DNA from: Zhengitettix transpicula
Taxonomy: Eukaryota; Arthropoda; Insecta; Orthoptera; Tetrigidae
NCBI GenBank assembly: GCA_037074705.1
Contig: CM073590.1
Coordinates: forward strand, 210,224,746 to 210,288,745
Direction: 5' to 3'
DNA: 64,000 nucleotides
Made by a program: the position numbers and the translations under genes. The notes beneath the pieces are model-generated. The model was not told where the DNA came from. It ran no database searches and was given only the letters and a program-made list of their open reading frames with translations. Shown piece after piece: positions 1-13,025 of the stretch. The first letter of the stretch is position 1. The number at the start of each line of letters is the position of its first letter.

Positions 1-260
1 TACAGTATTTAAGCGAATGTTCCCGCGGTGCGGGGGCGGGAATCGGAGTCGCTCGGTATCGAAATGAGATCAGGTGCTAAAGCAAAACGACCACGGCTCT
101 GGCAGGAGCACAATTCAATGAAGGCCTCGCCGCATAAACGCCAATTACTACAGTCGCTCGTAAACCCTGATACTCCGTAATTAGGCCTTCTGCACGGCTT
201 CCTTGCGAGAGGTGGGTTCTGTCTGCAGCTGGTTCCGCAAAACAAACCAGGACCAGGTCA
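1..260. other. CpG-richer patch at window edge
   Basis: This patch is visibly richer in G, C and CpG than the DNA after it. It has overlapping short open frames on the minus strand (up to 78 codons), as expected by chance in GC-richer DNA. I recognise no protein in it and see no convincing splice sites. It could be the edge of a promoter or exon lying outside the window, or a decayed repeat. The stretch from 260 to 450 is ordinary AT-rich sequence. Confidence 0.25.
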
Positions 261-450
261 ATGATTTTTACTTTGATGCGAGTCACTTATTCTTCCTTCA
301 AAGACTAATGCTATAATGAATACTAGACATCGCTTGTGTCTTAGAACTGCCAAACGTCGGCTTATTCAATCTATTATTCACTATCCCGGGACAAAGCATT
401 CAATCTACGAATATAAAAACATCATAATATTACAAAACTTATCAGTATAT

Positions 451-1337
451 TGTAATGCTAACTAATTAGGCCATCAATTGTTTGGACATAAAATTTGAAT
501 TGTTTGATAAATCCATTATAGCGGTCTGATCGAAAAAGCAACAATGGAAAAGCGAGTTCAGCCGCTTTTGTTGAAAAGTCAAAATGGCGTTTGCGCGCAT
601 GAAAGTCTAGCAGTTTACGTCTACAGCCAGCCAGGATAGAGTTGGTGACGAAAGATTGCTGTGGACGGATGAAGTTTTTCTGTTGAGCTGCAAAGAGCGG
701 AATAGTAAAGTTGACAGTTTAAGTCTACAGCAAGGAGCTAAAGAAAAGTTAGTTCACTCCGAAAGAATAATAAGTTTAAATAAATCTTCAAGGAGCTACG
801 TTGCAGTTTAAGTCCAAATCAGTACAGGACTAATCAATCTACGAATCAGAGGATTCCTGTAAGGCAAGCAGACATCAGATAGCTGACATTCAGGAGGATC
901 ATGCGAGTTCCTCGGAGCCTATCAATTTGGACTTCAATAGTGTAAAATCTGTGAGTCCGAAACCAAAAAGAATGCTGGTACCAGCTGGACAGTATGTAAG
1001 TAACAAAACCAAAAGTAATTATTAATTGTAAACGCTAATTAAAGGATAAAGTCAGATTTCGTTCTCTTTTAAATTGTCAATCAGAGTTAATTTCTTTATT
1101 TTTTAATTTCTTTCATTCTATCGACATATTGTTTAGGTAAATCGTAAACTGTCTTGTTAATGAGATTTTAAATCAATTTGTTGTGTTCATTATCAAACCC
1201 AGTCAAGGCCCTGAGAGAACCAGATCTCAAATTTTGTGTTTGTAATTATCTTTTATTGCAACAAAATAAAAATATTTTGTTTGTTAATTTTTGATTATTA
1301 TTTCATTTAATAAACGACCTACCATTTGATTATTACA
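451..1337 (+). mobile_element. Family A solo LTR, copy 1
   Basis: This is an 887-bp long terminal repeat. It starts TGTAATGC and ends TTATTACA, so it has the TG...CA ends and TGTAAT/ATTACA inverted tips of retrotransposon LTRs. The flanking bases are ATAT on both sides (447-450 and 1338-1341), a perfect 4-bp target duplication, so this is a solo LTR left after LTR-LTR recombination. It is homologous along its length to five other copies in the window (13026, 14822, 22556, 27791, 39828). Shared landmarks are ATTAGGCCAT near the 5' end, GGTACCAGCTGGACAGTATG at about 977-996, CAAACCCAGT at about 1196-1205, and AATAAA polyadenylation-type signals near the 3' end. A 4-bp duplication and tRNA-Lys-like primer site (seen after copies 2 and 4) fit Ty3/Gypsy-type elements. 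No internal domain is present. Confidence 0.8.
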
Positions 1338-1798
1338 ATATTTAAAAATATCTTATTCTCTAATGCGTACTACTCAGTTAATGAATTTGTTTATCGGTCT
1401 GTAAACAGTTGAATTTATAATCTTAATATATCAATTTTAAGTTTTTCTCTTTCTCTCTCTTATTTCATACGTCAATTGGCATCACAACCCTGCTGCCCTG
1501 GACGATGTTTCCTGTCGCCAAAAGTAACGGTAGTAAAATGAGTGATTAGTGGCTGTGTACGTCATTAATAACTAATAATAATGAGAAAATGTAAAATAAA
1601 TCCGTGATTTGAATGTTTTTAAATTTTACAAAATTTCCTCTTTTCGTTCGTCTACATTTCATGTAATTAATTGTAAGGAAGGTTCTCAAAATTCTTATAT
1701 AATTAATTTATAAATTATAATGTTAGTAGAAATTAATTTCTTCCAAGTTTTAGATTACGAATTCGAAATTGCAGCATTTAATTGATGGTTAAAACAAC

Positions 1799-1832
1799 CG
1801 GAAAATGTTCCCAAATTTATGGATGAAACGTC
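1799..1832 (+). ncRNA. Degenerate hammerhead-like motif
   Basis: The core GGATGAAACGTCGTAT at 1821-1836 matches the 3' half of the hammerhead-like motif at 36218-36250, including GTTC on the 5' side of stem II (1807-1810) and GAAACGTC at 1825-1832. The expected CTGANGA box is lost (CCGGAAAA instead), so this copy should be inactive. It is a relic of a Penelope-like repeat of the same subfamily as the one at 36 kb. Confidence 0.45.
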
Positions 1833-1996
1833 GTATCTGTTTTAATGTTTTGTTTATTATAATGATTTAAATTTTTATTCATAATAAATTACTCACTTAA
1901 AAGGCCGATTTTTTTCACTTTTCGTTCATGTATAATCCGTTTTTAATTATATTTTCTAAATTCATTTGTTTTACTATTTTCATATTGACTATTATG

Positions 1997-2021
1997 TATA
2001 TATATATATATATATATATAT
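1997..2021. repeat. (TA)n microsatellite
   Basis: An uninterrupted TA dinucleotide run of about 25 bp. Similar runs elsewhere in the window are the preferred landing sites of the family A LTRs; this one is empty. Confidence 0.9.
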
Positions 2022-5000
2022 GTTTCCTTACGTTTTTGTGTGTTTTGTCTTTGTTCCTTATTCCCGTATTTTCAAATTATGTGCTTCATTGTTGTTTCCG
2101 TTAAGTAACAACTCTTTGACTTGTACCGTTTCCTCAGCAGAGGACTAATGGAATCAATAAATACATCTAAATCTGTTCCGATTCGATGACTGAAAATACC
2201 CTATTTGTAAAACAAAACCCGGAAAATTTTCCTTGAAAACTGTGTCAGAAACTATTGCAGTATCCTGTTATTTGATATTATATTTGATACAATATTATTT
2301 TAGATTGTAACTATTTTAAGAACTATTCTTGCAAGTCGCTGTTTCATGCATCCAATTGGCATCTAAGATATTGAAAACCGTATACAGATAAGGAATATTC
2401 CACTGACTTTGTAACTAATTTTTACTCAGACCTTTACTATTATTTTGTTTCTATTTTAGTCGACACTGTTGCTGTCAAGTGGAGTGTCCTACAATGTTGG
2501 TAGACAGTCTTTATGTATCCTGTAATATATATAAATATTTCAAGACAATAGGGGTATGTGTGCACGCACAATGTTTCTTAGTTTCCGGTAGTAAAACAGC
2601 AAAAAATTTCTTATTGATCATCGTTTCTACGACCTGTGACTTAATCATTCACCTTCGGTTGGGAATATTCCAAAATATTTACAACGGCTGATAGCCATTA
2701 TTTTATATTATATAACGGAGTTCATGTTATTGTCGGAACTGCAAATGAAGGAGATGCTGGTTGTAGCGGAGATCATGAGGATATGTTCAGTACACACGGA
2801 AGAAGTATCCTTGTGATTGACCTCAAGAGATTTTCTGTTGTCCCTCATTCTTCCGTACACCCGTCAGGTTGTCTGTACTCAGATGACTGAACGTACGTCA
2901 CCACACCTGGTCGGCCTGGTCGCCCGAGATCCTTCAAGATCCTTAGCAACCACTGACGCAAATGAAGCTAAGTTTGCCACGTGTTGTGAAGGCGACCCTG
3001 AGGCTTGCTGTGAGTGGGAGCGATTGGGCGTAGTCATCTCTGACCGGCATACTCTAACTGCAGATTATCTATTCCAACAGAAATGCCTGAATCTATTTTC
3101 CCAATCAATACCGCTTCTACTCCTCCTGTCTGGATTAACAATAATGTTAAGCCATCTCGTACTAGGATAGTACTAATATTGTGACAATCTATTGTGAAAC
3201 GATAAACGGTAAAAAACAGCTGTGACTTGCAACGTAGAACAGAGTTTTTGTAACTGCATCCAGAAACTTGGTCAATCGATCGCATGTAATTCTCATCCGT
3301 TTACGCACAGTTTCTCAAAAACTCTATTAAATTATGTAAGTCAGTCACATTTAGGTCAGTGATGATTCTATTACTATGCAAACGAATCTTGATTTTCTGG
3401 TAGGTGGTCGCGTTTCGTCTTTATGAGCATTCTCGAGGCTTGCGAAACTGATGATGCTGATTTAAGAAAACAACGAGCCTGCATAATTTATGTTACATAC
3501 TTCAGAAACCCTCTGAAGAAACACAGAATATATTGAAGCGACGCTTTAGACCACAAAAAAAAAATCCAACCCATGTTGATAAAACGTCGGTTGATGATGG
3601 TCACAGTTCTGGATGGCTGTCGGCCTAACATTGTCTCCGCTGTTCTGAATGATATTCTGGAAGATCTTAAGCAGACCACTAATTACATCTATAATATCGT
3701 ATTCCAGAAGATTTTTCCGGACGTAAAACAAATGACAGTTGTTCTTTATCCGTCATATTCATCCAAGTACGACTTGTGTGACATTTTCCCATGCCCAACG
3801 ATGAAAATCAACTTAAAGGATCGAAAAAATTGCCACAGTTAAGGACACTCAGGCGTAGTCGCCGGAGGTACTAAACTTCCACAGAGGTTTCAGTTCATGG
3901 AAATAGATCTTGGAGCTGGAAAAGTAATCGGAATGAGATGTTTTAAAGGTTGCGGTGGTGATTACGATCCAGTCCTGATGTCATTAAAATTTATTGAATT
4001 GACTTTTGTGAATCACCTCATATAAGATCTTAACAATTTCTGCGCCTCGTTTCAATTAAGGTAAAAGTTATTTTATTCAATTTAACTTTACCTTGAGGAA
4101 TCGCATTGCACGAATGGAGAAATCGTTGGGTAACTATTTTATACTTGGTAATTGGAAGAAATAATTATTGGTTTGACGTAAATCCTCCTTGAACTTCCTC
4201 GTGGCACGTGTTTCAGAAGCTTATTGGGAATTCAGACCAGCAGAAGCAAGGTGAACGGCGACCTTCGAATAGCTTTAATTGTATCCACGACATGTTTATA
4301 AGTTCCATGTTGAGGTAGGTAAAGCTGTCCTCGTGACGTTATTTAAGATTGTTTGTCGCCTGGCCGTGACTACATTTACAATGGTGTAGGTCAGGATTAG
4401 CATCTGTGATGAACGTGTCGATCACAATCATTGCGTCAGACCTCGTGCAAGTTCTCATCTCAGAGGCTCTTCGCGTCCTTACACGAATACGGAACTCAAA
4501 GGACGAAGAAGAATTTCTTAAAGGTCACAGATTTTGCGCAGCTCGTTGGAAACAAGGAACAACATGCTTCCTCACAGTGACGTGTCAAGATTTTGGGTTT
4601 ACCCGGGGCAAGGTGACCTAAATACGCTATTGCCTGCATGAGATCACTATCGGGAATATGATCAACTGGAAAACAGATCATTCTCAATGCCAGCGAGATC
4701 TACTGTTGTAATACGAACGGAAAACTATTTTATATCAATTGAGGGCACAGCAATTACAATTTTAATTTGTGTTTATTTAAATAATTGGAGTGGTGGCTTG
4801 ACTTTTCGCGCACTGTCGGGATATGAAGAAGGAAAGGATTAGCCTGTACGTCCATCATCAGGATATTCTTTATAATATGGTACCTCTGCCTCTCACCAAT
4901 TGTAAAAGATTTTAGTCAAAGACATTTTACTACCATACTTGAATTAAATGATACGCAGTTGACAATTCAGCTACTGAGCAGGGCTGATTAATAATAAATG

Positions 5001-6442
5001 TCAGAATGTAGTAAAATCTGAACTTATTGGAAATCAGTATAACCACACTCACATATCCAACGTGCTTTCAAGAGAAAGCCACAGTTGTTGCCAACCTATG
5101 ATTCGTATACCTCTGAGAGTGGTCTAATGTAACTGGAGTGTTGACGACTGCACATATTATCTAACCATGGTGAATATAAAACAGACTAAGTTGTACTAAC
5201 AGGCTTATGGTACGTAATAAATTATTTGGACGGTTATTATCTTAGAGCATAAAACCACAAGTAGGCTACAGCAGTATGTGACAAAGATTTTATTCTTGAT
5301 GAAAAGTGAAGTTGGGATTTAGATAACGGGATAAAACTCAACTCAGGTCTAATCTCTTATGGCACTTAAATTCCATAGTCTCTCATCAAGTCGTCGTTTT
5401 CGAACTTCATACATGAGAACATCGGGCATTGTGCATAGAGGATCAAGCCGCAGTGTTTCTCAAAAAACGTCTAGTGCGTGTTGCAGAGGGTGTATGGATA
5501 CTTGGAGCAGAAATGACGCAACAAAAACACAACTTGCATTTATTCAGGGATTTCAGAGCAGAGTTACAGCCAGTGGGAGTACGCCGCATAATTCCTGACG
5601 AGAATCAAAAATCGTATGGCCGACCTACGCCTCTGTGTACTCCGCCCTCAAGGTTCAGTTATGCTCCGATTACATCACGCATAACATACATATAACAAAT
5701 ACTTAATCCAGTTCTTAATGTAAGTGACGAGATACGAGAAATATTAGCGTTACGTGCGGATTTAGAAAGCACTGACCGATCTCATCAATGTTTATATTTT
5801 AATGTCAGAAACTTGTATGCGCAGACTTATTTTTCACAGGAATCACGACGACTACATTTTTATTTCTGTAATATAAGGCAACGGGTTTATAATCTGTCTC
5901 CAAAATAATTTCAGAACTCTAAACTAATTTTTTTAATTATTTCTCAACTTTCGGCCTTTAATTTGGCCATAATCATCTGTACAACAAAATATAACTTTAT
6001 AAAACTATTACAAAATAACCAATTATTTTACAATTCATATTGAAAAATCATACTTTCAAATTATCAAAAAAACATTCTGTAGTTTTAAACATGGACATCT
6101 GTTTCTCTGAGCATCGGTTCCGTTAGGATACGTGTCCATCCTAGGGATAATCCACCAGGATACACGTCGATTATCTCGTCTCTCGATATAACATTGTCTA
6201 AACACATAAAATTCAGACCGTCACGCACTCTGTCCGGACAGAAGCACAGAGAAAATTGATGTCCATGATTAGAAACACAGATTTTTTTTGGACAAATTGA
6301 AGGAATGATTTTTTAATACAATTTATGAAATAATTGGTCATTATTATAAAAATAAATAAACAGCCAATTCTCCATAAATAATTATCTGTTTCTGATCGTA
6401 TGATGTTTATTTATAAGTTGGCTCAATTGTCATATATATATA

Positions 6443-6966
6443 TGGCTGAGATGCCAAAAGAAATCGCGGGAACACGTCCCTTTTTTTTGCATTTTGGGGG
6501 GGCGGAGTACTTATAAATACTCCGAACCCGGGCGAAAGTGGACAGACGCAGGCAGACAGACAGAATTAAGGCTGAAAGTGGAGTGAGAGGGTGGAGAATT
6601 TGGCGAGGGGGAGGAAACAAAGGTTTTGAAGGACGTACATCGCGGGGAGGCCGAAGAAGATGGGCTGCTTACGAGACCAGTGACCCACTGCAAGTCGGCT
6701 GAAGCCACAAGTAAAGTAAGTAAGCATCACAATTTTTTTGTAAAGTGCCTTCAAAAGTAGAATTTTTTACACAGTGCGGAATAGCTACCGAACCGCCCAC
6801 ATTACCCTGTTGAGAAGGAGGACTTTATAACCAAGCCGGAGCTAATGTTAATTTTTTTTTGCACACCAATATATCTGTTGGCGCCCAATAATATTTTTTA
6901 ATGTATTGTTGTATATTCATGTAATAAAGTTTTTTTTTATATTTTGTAATAAAGCCTAACATTACA
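6443..6966 (+). mobile_element. Probable LTR, family C
   Basis: This GC-richer block is set between TA runs and begins TGGCTGAGATGCC and ends AACATTACA, so it has LTR-type TG...CA ends. It contains a TATA-like box (CTTATAAATAC near 6510) and two AATAAAG signals shortly before the 3' end (about 6922 and 6946). Its last bases resemble the 3' tip of family A (AATAAA, then CCTA, then ATTACA), which suggests a related family. A 10-base exact match to the start of a tRNA-Lys primer site (TGGCGCCCAA, 6879-6888) lies inside this span. If that match is genuine, the LTR would instead end just before it. The flanks are TA repeats, so a target duplication cannot be judged. Confidence 0.45.
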
Positions 6967-6967
6967 A

Positions 6968-7004
<37 letters not shown>

Positions 7005-10000
7005 TTGAAGAAATTTAATGTTTGTGTTATGTAATTAAAAGATTTTGTAAATTAAAATTTTTTTATAAAGTTATATATTTTTTAGATGATTATGTCCAAA
7101 TTATCGTCCGAAAGTTCAGAAGTAAATTTAAAAGTTAAGTATTGGAGTTTTGAAATTATGATTATTTTATTAAAAACCCGTGGGATTAAAAATTAAAAAT
7201 CAATCATACTAAATTTATAATTCGGAAGGACTACATTTTTATTGAAAAAACAACCACATGCAAGAGATTACTTTTCTGTTTCCTTGTATTCAGAATTTTC
7301 ATTTTTGTGAACGATTGATGCATAGAATATTAATCAGAAATTGGATAAAAAATAGAATATAATTAATTTTACAGTGATTTACTATTAATGTTTCAATAGT
7401 TCCACAATTAGTGACTGTAAAGTTAAGATTATAAACGGACATCTAAATATCACATAAATGGAATTTAAAGGTATCAATCACCTTAAAGCGTCTGATGTAA
7501 TTTTGCCTGTATCGTGCTTTGAGACCTACAAGTTTTCCAAGCTGAAAATTTCATTCTACGGCGACTCCTTACAATATTTCTCACCGGTTGAATAAATGAT
7601 TATAACAAACTGATCTTTAACCGACTCCTTGATCGTTGCTCAAACGTTCTTAGAGAACTTTGTAAACTGTTTCAAGGTACCTTTAATGACGACTGAATAA
7701 TTTGAGGACCGTGACCCACGTGTGGAAGAAGACAGGACTTTCTTTGAGATATATGAACCGTGAAAGATTCATGTGCCGAATTGGGTCCTTTACATTTCTA
7801 CCGATACAGGTCCGTCCGAAGATACGAACGACTTCTTAAAACGCTATTCACATGAATGATAAATCCAAGAGGTGATGGATATTTAACGCCTACTACAAAG
7901 ATAGCGTGCATGTACCACGATTTAGGTCTTTACGTAAGAGGACGTGGTCCTTTCAAGCACTACGCCGTCGTGAATTACTTAGGTGTAAGATGACCTTACT
8001 CAATATTTCAGCGTTCTCGTGCCCTGAAAAGACGCTTCCCTGTTCTTTGAACAGCTGTTATTAAGCCCTTTAGATATGCAAACAGAGCCTTCGTGGGTCT
8101 CATTCTCCTGTTGTAATAACACTGTTACCCCGGTTAATTTGAAAATCGATATAGTGGGGCCCTCCTTCGTAAACAAGAGATGTTACTCCTATTCAATTCA
8201 ATGAAATAAAGGGCAGTTTTATCTTGTAACGCGTTAGGTTTATTATTGAGATATACATATATATATATATATGTTTAATTTTGATATAATTAGATTTTAG
8301 CAAGGGTTGGGAGCTTGGTAAGTTGGAATTTGAGCAGGCGCCGCCGAGGCGGGGAGATAATCCCTTCAGTCTGGAATTGGACACGTATGGTGTTGACCCT
8401 CGGAAGTTACCTAGACTGTCACACCGTGGGAAACGTCTCTCTGAAAATCCCAGAAATTTGAGTTAACACGTGACTGCCTGTACCAATGACATTTCTTGGC
8501 TCAGGAAAGATCGATCCAAAGATGATCGAGACGATCGATTTTTGACATCCAGCGAGGGGGTTGTAAAGAAAAGTATAGACACAGAGGGACAAACCGTCGC
8601 CAGCGACGGACGTGCAGCCCCCAACTTCTTGTTTCGAGAGGACCCGGAGAGATCGAGGGTGCCACACGATAACGGCCAGACATCAATGAAGGTAACTGCC
8701 AGGTATCTCAATCCTTGACGCGCCTGGGGTAATTACCGTAGACCATGTTTAACTCAGATTAAGGGATCAGATTGTATTGTCAGGCTAACTGAAAACTATT
8801 TTTTTTTGTCCGTGTTCAGATAAATAATAAATTTTGTGAAATATTTTTTTTACTTCATCATTTAAAACCTACCACTGCAGTCTAAAAACCTCACATGCAC
8901 AATGATTTCGTAAATTTATTTCTTTTTCAGTAAGACAACTAAAATGTCCACCAACGAAGGTTAAATAGAAATAAATAACAATGTAATAATATAATAATGA
9001 CAGAAAAATTTATCGTGCAGGAAGACAGAAATGAGGGCCATTAACTTCGATTCAGGAGTCAGCTTATTTTTTACTGTATAATCTCATTCATCTACTGTCT
9101 CGACTCTCGATTGTACCTCTCAAACTAATGAAAACATGAAAGAAATCAGTCTTTATTTTTAAATTTAATCGTGTAATGTAATTCCAAAATTCTGAGACCA
9201 CTACAGAAAATTTAATGAGATTTTCGTCTACTTTCTGGGTACTTGAAACCTAATTGTTGAAACTGAAGTCTACGTAGCATTCATAAGTGCAAGAAATACT
9301 TCCAGGAAAAAAGTTAAAATTTTTGTTCGTGACAAGACTTTACGAAGAGATATTTACGGATTACACAATGTAAGGAAAATGATTTAATGCACGACCGAAC
9401 CGCTACAGAGCGTAATGTACGTTAAATATTTTTAAATAAATTTTCCTCCGTAGAGAATTTAGATCCGTTACGGAAGTAATGGCTGGACACGTGTAACATC
9501 ATAATCACAATCAATAAAAATCACTGACGCTGCAAATTTTTACAACAGAATTGCATTCATTTCTAAGAACAAATATCAATTTATCTAAAAACTTGCGCTT
9601 CGCGCATACAGTATATTTGTCAGCCGAATTGAGTTATACGTGAACGAATTTGGGCCAGTATTTCTATAAAGCACCGAAACATTTAGGTCCGGATATAAAA
9701 TGGTAGGTTCACAAAATAAAAGTGTACTATATGAATAGTTGTCCGACTATATTCATACGAGGTGTCAAAAAAACGACTGTTACAGTGAGAAACTAAAGAT
9801 AGCAATAACGGATTTCTAGAGACTACGTCAACGACCGCAGACATCATTCCCAGAAATCCTCGCGCCAGGGTGACGATTTGGTTTAAACAACATTGTGTGT
9901 CGGAGGTGGTTATTTTTATATCAATCTTTGATTTCTAATATGTTTCTTTTATCAGTCTCAAGATTGTTCCGATGAAGTACCCCACGTGACTGACCTGAGA

Positions 10001-11799
10001 TGTTACTTAAAATTTTATTTATTAAATTATTGTAATAGTGAAAATTATTGTTTATATTAAAATATAATCCGATAACAGTAAAGGGAGCTTTATAATTTGA
10101 ATTTAAAAAAAATAACTTCATTAATGAAACATTTTACGACGCCCGTCTTTTGCCCCAAATATCATGAATAACTTTATTATGCATATGGATAAAGTTCCGA
10201 TAGCACTTATGAAATAATAACACAGACTTTTTCTGGCGATGTTTTGAAAAGCTACAGAAAATACAAAACGAAAAAATTTCAAAGAACGTCAAATTTTCAT
10301 TATTTCATGATTTGGACCACAGAAATAGCAATTCAAGAACGCTTAATCTAAAATAAAATAATTGAGAAAGAGGATTTTTTTTATACGCATGTCCTTTTAA
10401 ATCCAAGTGTGCACCAATCAGTTTCAGTAGTTTCTAAAAACGTTAATGCGTCGTATAACAGTAGAGACTTGTCTACCGATAATTTTTTAAACATAAATTA
10501 GCAGTTGTATTCATTATTAAATTTAAATAAGTGAACAAAAATCTGTGATTAAATCTTTGATTATATTTGGATGTGTGACGATTGATTCGCCTAGCGTAAT
10601 TATTATTCGAGTGTTTACGTCAGCAAAAACAAAATAATTTTTGGGCTTGAACTTGTAGTCCGTATTGCTTATAAATAAAACATTGCTTTTACATGTATCA
10701 CAGAGAAAATTTACAAAAATGCTATAACATTATTTTTAAGCAGAAATTTTAAATTTTTGTTTGGAGAAATATCACTAGACTCATTGTAATATAGCACTGT
10801 TCTTGGTTGTCGGTACATAAAAATATCGCGACTCTCAAATGACTTTTGGCCAGTTTATTTAAAAAGTAGATTCTCAAAACTTGTCAAAAAATATTGTACC
10901 ATATAATTTTTATTGTTTACTGAAACCATGAATTCAATAATTGTTTATAGAATGTATGTGACCATTGTAAATATATTTATCAAGAAACTGAATAAATAAA
11001 AACTATTTATTTTAAACATTTGCCTATTTTATGTCGCATATATTTAACAGTCAATAATTATTTTTTTAACTGAAATTTTATTCAAAATGACGCAGGTTCA
11101 TCAAATGTGATTTTTTTCTAACATAAAAAAGTAAAAGTTAGTTTGAATGTACCCAGTTTCGCAGTCCTGTATGTGCATCACATCAAGGCAAGAAACACTC
11201 TGCATTGCAGACATCGAATTTAGAAACAAATAGGCAATATGAAATTGTCTGAATATCGACTCGGTCTCTGTCTGTATTCCCGGAGTCCCCACGGAATGGA
11301 AATAACATCTTTACACAGAATTGCATTCCGAAGCTCTGGTGAATTCGCAACTGAAGATTTCTGAAAGGTCAATCTTGTTTACGAAGACAATTTATTTTTC
11401 TTACTCCCGCGTAGTAGTTCGATATTTGTAACTAAATAATTTTTAATGCCACTAGACTGGAATAATTTTGAACTGATATTGTTATTCGCAAAATATATTA
11501 CAACACAAAAGCGTCTTTAATGTGTTTAGCGTAGTATCTCGTACTTTGGAATATACTATTTTTAAAATGTTTAAAATCACACACCTTTCGTATTGATATT
11601 GTTGTGAATTAATGTAACTGGTTAGTAAAAGCCTCAGAGAAACATAACTATTTACTGTGAGAATTACAATCTACAGATATTCGGCAATAGATAAACAAAA
11701 GCTATATGAGGTATTTATAAAATAAATTAAAGATGATTGAAAGGTTTAAGTCTATTTTAAATTGCCTAATATTGAATATACAGAATGGAAAAATTACGT

Positions 11800-11831
<32 letters not shown>

Positions 11832-11929
11832 TATACAATGCTGCCAACTGCAGATTGCTAAAACCACCAAATAGTTTATTTTCAGATGGAAAAATTATAT
11901 ATCTACAAATTCAGTAATTGTTTTAAATA

Positions 11930-11965
<36 letters not shown>

Positions 11966-12040
11966 CTTCTATTATATAAAATTGCCTTATACGGGTGTGT
12001 ATGTGTGTATAAATGTATGTATATACATAGGTATGTATAT
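6967..12040. other. AT-rich stretch, microsatellites, one GC-richer patch
   Basis: (TA)n runs lie at 6972-7004, about 8254-8271, 11807-11831 and 11933-11964. A GC-richer patch at about 8320-8720 holds an open plus frame (8467-8718). That frame has a GTAACT donor-like site at its 3' side but no plausible acceptor or ATG, so it is left uncalled. The remaining sequence is AT-rich with no homology I can recognise. Confidence 0.55.
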
Positions 12041-13004
12041 GGATGGGTATGTTCCGCTTACAAGTCTACAACCTCGAAGCAATTTCACCAAATTTCGTAC
12101 ACGTGTTCTTTGCGACAGGGAAACAAACACTGTGTGGGTGTAACACGCCTACCACCCCCAGGAGCAAGGGTGGACGGTGGTGGAAATCTTCAAACATGCT
12201 AAAATGTCCGATATTTGCGTTGCATAAATATTTTTCAGCGTTAATTAGATTTATAGTATTTCTACTCATGTGATTTTTATTAATTTTAACCCATTGTGGC
12301 ACGAGGGTTGAGCACATTAAGGGGTGGCGATGGAGGGGGGGTTACAAGTAAATAACGCTAAAAATACCGAGATTCGAGTCAACTCAAAGGTAATGGTTGT
12401 CTCTGAGTTCATTTATGACAATCTGGGCAACGCGCGGTTGTAGGGTTGGGTAGGAAGGGTTGGGCGGAGGGTAGAACTTTTAAAATAAGTTAACCAACAG
12501 AATTTTGCATCAAATAAAAATATTTCGGGAACAATGATATTCATAAAATTTCCCTACACGTTCTCCGTATTTAATTTCAACCCATTTCGGGCTTGGGAGG
12601 GATGCGCCCTTAAGGGTAAGGGTGGACGGGCGTTACAAGAAAATAACGCGAATACAACCGAGATTAGATTCAATTCAAAGTATTATGGATGTCAATGAGT
12701 TTAATTATGACATTAGAATTACCGTTTAACATTCCCAACGAGGGGTTGTAAATTTTCAAACATGTTAACCGGTTGATGATCGTGTGGAAATAATATTCGG
12801 CAGGCGTTAATGGAATTGATAGTATTTCTACTGGTGAAGTTTGTGTATAATTTCAACTCGTTTCAGTATGAGAGGGGAGGACGCCTAGGGGTGAGGGTAG
12901 AGGATCGAGGAGCGTTACATAAAAATAGCGCAAACGCAACCGAAATTGGAGTGTATCGGGGGTTATGGATAAATGACATCTCGGGCAACGCCGGCACCCG
13001 CTAG
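12041..13004 (+). mobile_element. Helitron-like element with internal tandem units
   Basis: This non-coding element shares its 5' part (GTATGTTCCGC, then AAACAAACA.TGTG, then a CTACCACC block) and 3' part with the minus-strand copy at 41708-42108. Its 3' tip is GC-rich with a small CGGG...CCCG hairpin directly before CTAG (13001-13004), followed by TA repeats. This resembles Helitron/Helentron 3' ends, which finish in a hairpin plus CTRR and insert in AT-rich sites without target duplication. The module from AATTTCAACCCATTT through GTTACA..AAATAA to GAGTTTAATTATGACA occurs three times at roughly 280-bp spacing (about 12279, 12573 and 12849). Internal tandem repeats are known in non-autonomous Helentron-type elements. 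The 5' end is not resolved. Classification is by pattern only. Confidence 0.5.
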
Positions 13005-13025
13005 TTTATATATATATATATATAT

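Larger units (their letters stand above)
1338..6442. other. AT-rich stretch without recognisable genes
   Basis: This is non-coding, AT-rich DNA with scattered chance ORFs under 120 codons. It contains a (TA)n microsatellite at 1997-2021 and one hammerhead-like relic (1799-1832, listed separately). The frames at 2817-3170, 3573-3842, 4406-4621 and 5359-5695 show no family motifs or convincing splice sites, and I do not call them genes. Confidence 0.6.

Noticed and set aside
2817..3170. 117-codon plus-strand frame
   Set aside because: No ATG context, promoter, motif or repeat support.
5429..5695. Open frame with a protein-like peptide (EDQAAVFLKKRLVRVAEG)
   Set aside because: The pattern looks protein-like, but no family was recognised, two overlapping frames are open, and no flanking gene structure is visible.
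8467..8718. Hydrophilic open frame ending at a GTAACT donor-like site
   Set aside because: There is no in-frame ATG near its start and no convincing acceptor. Neighbouring frames are open too, as expected in GC-richer DNA.
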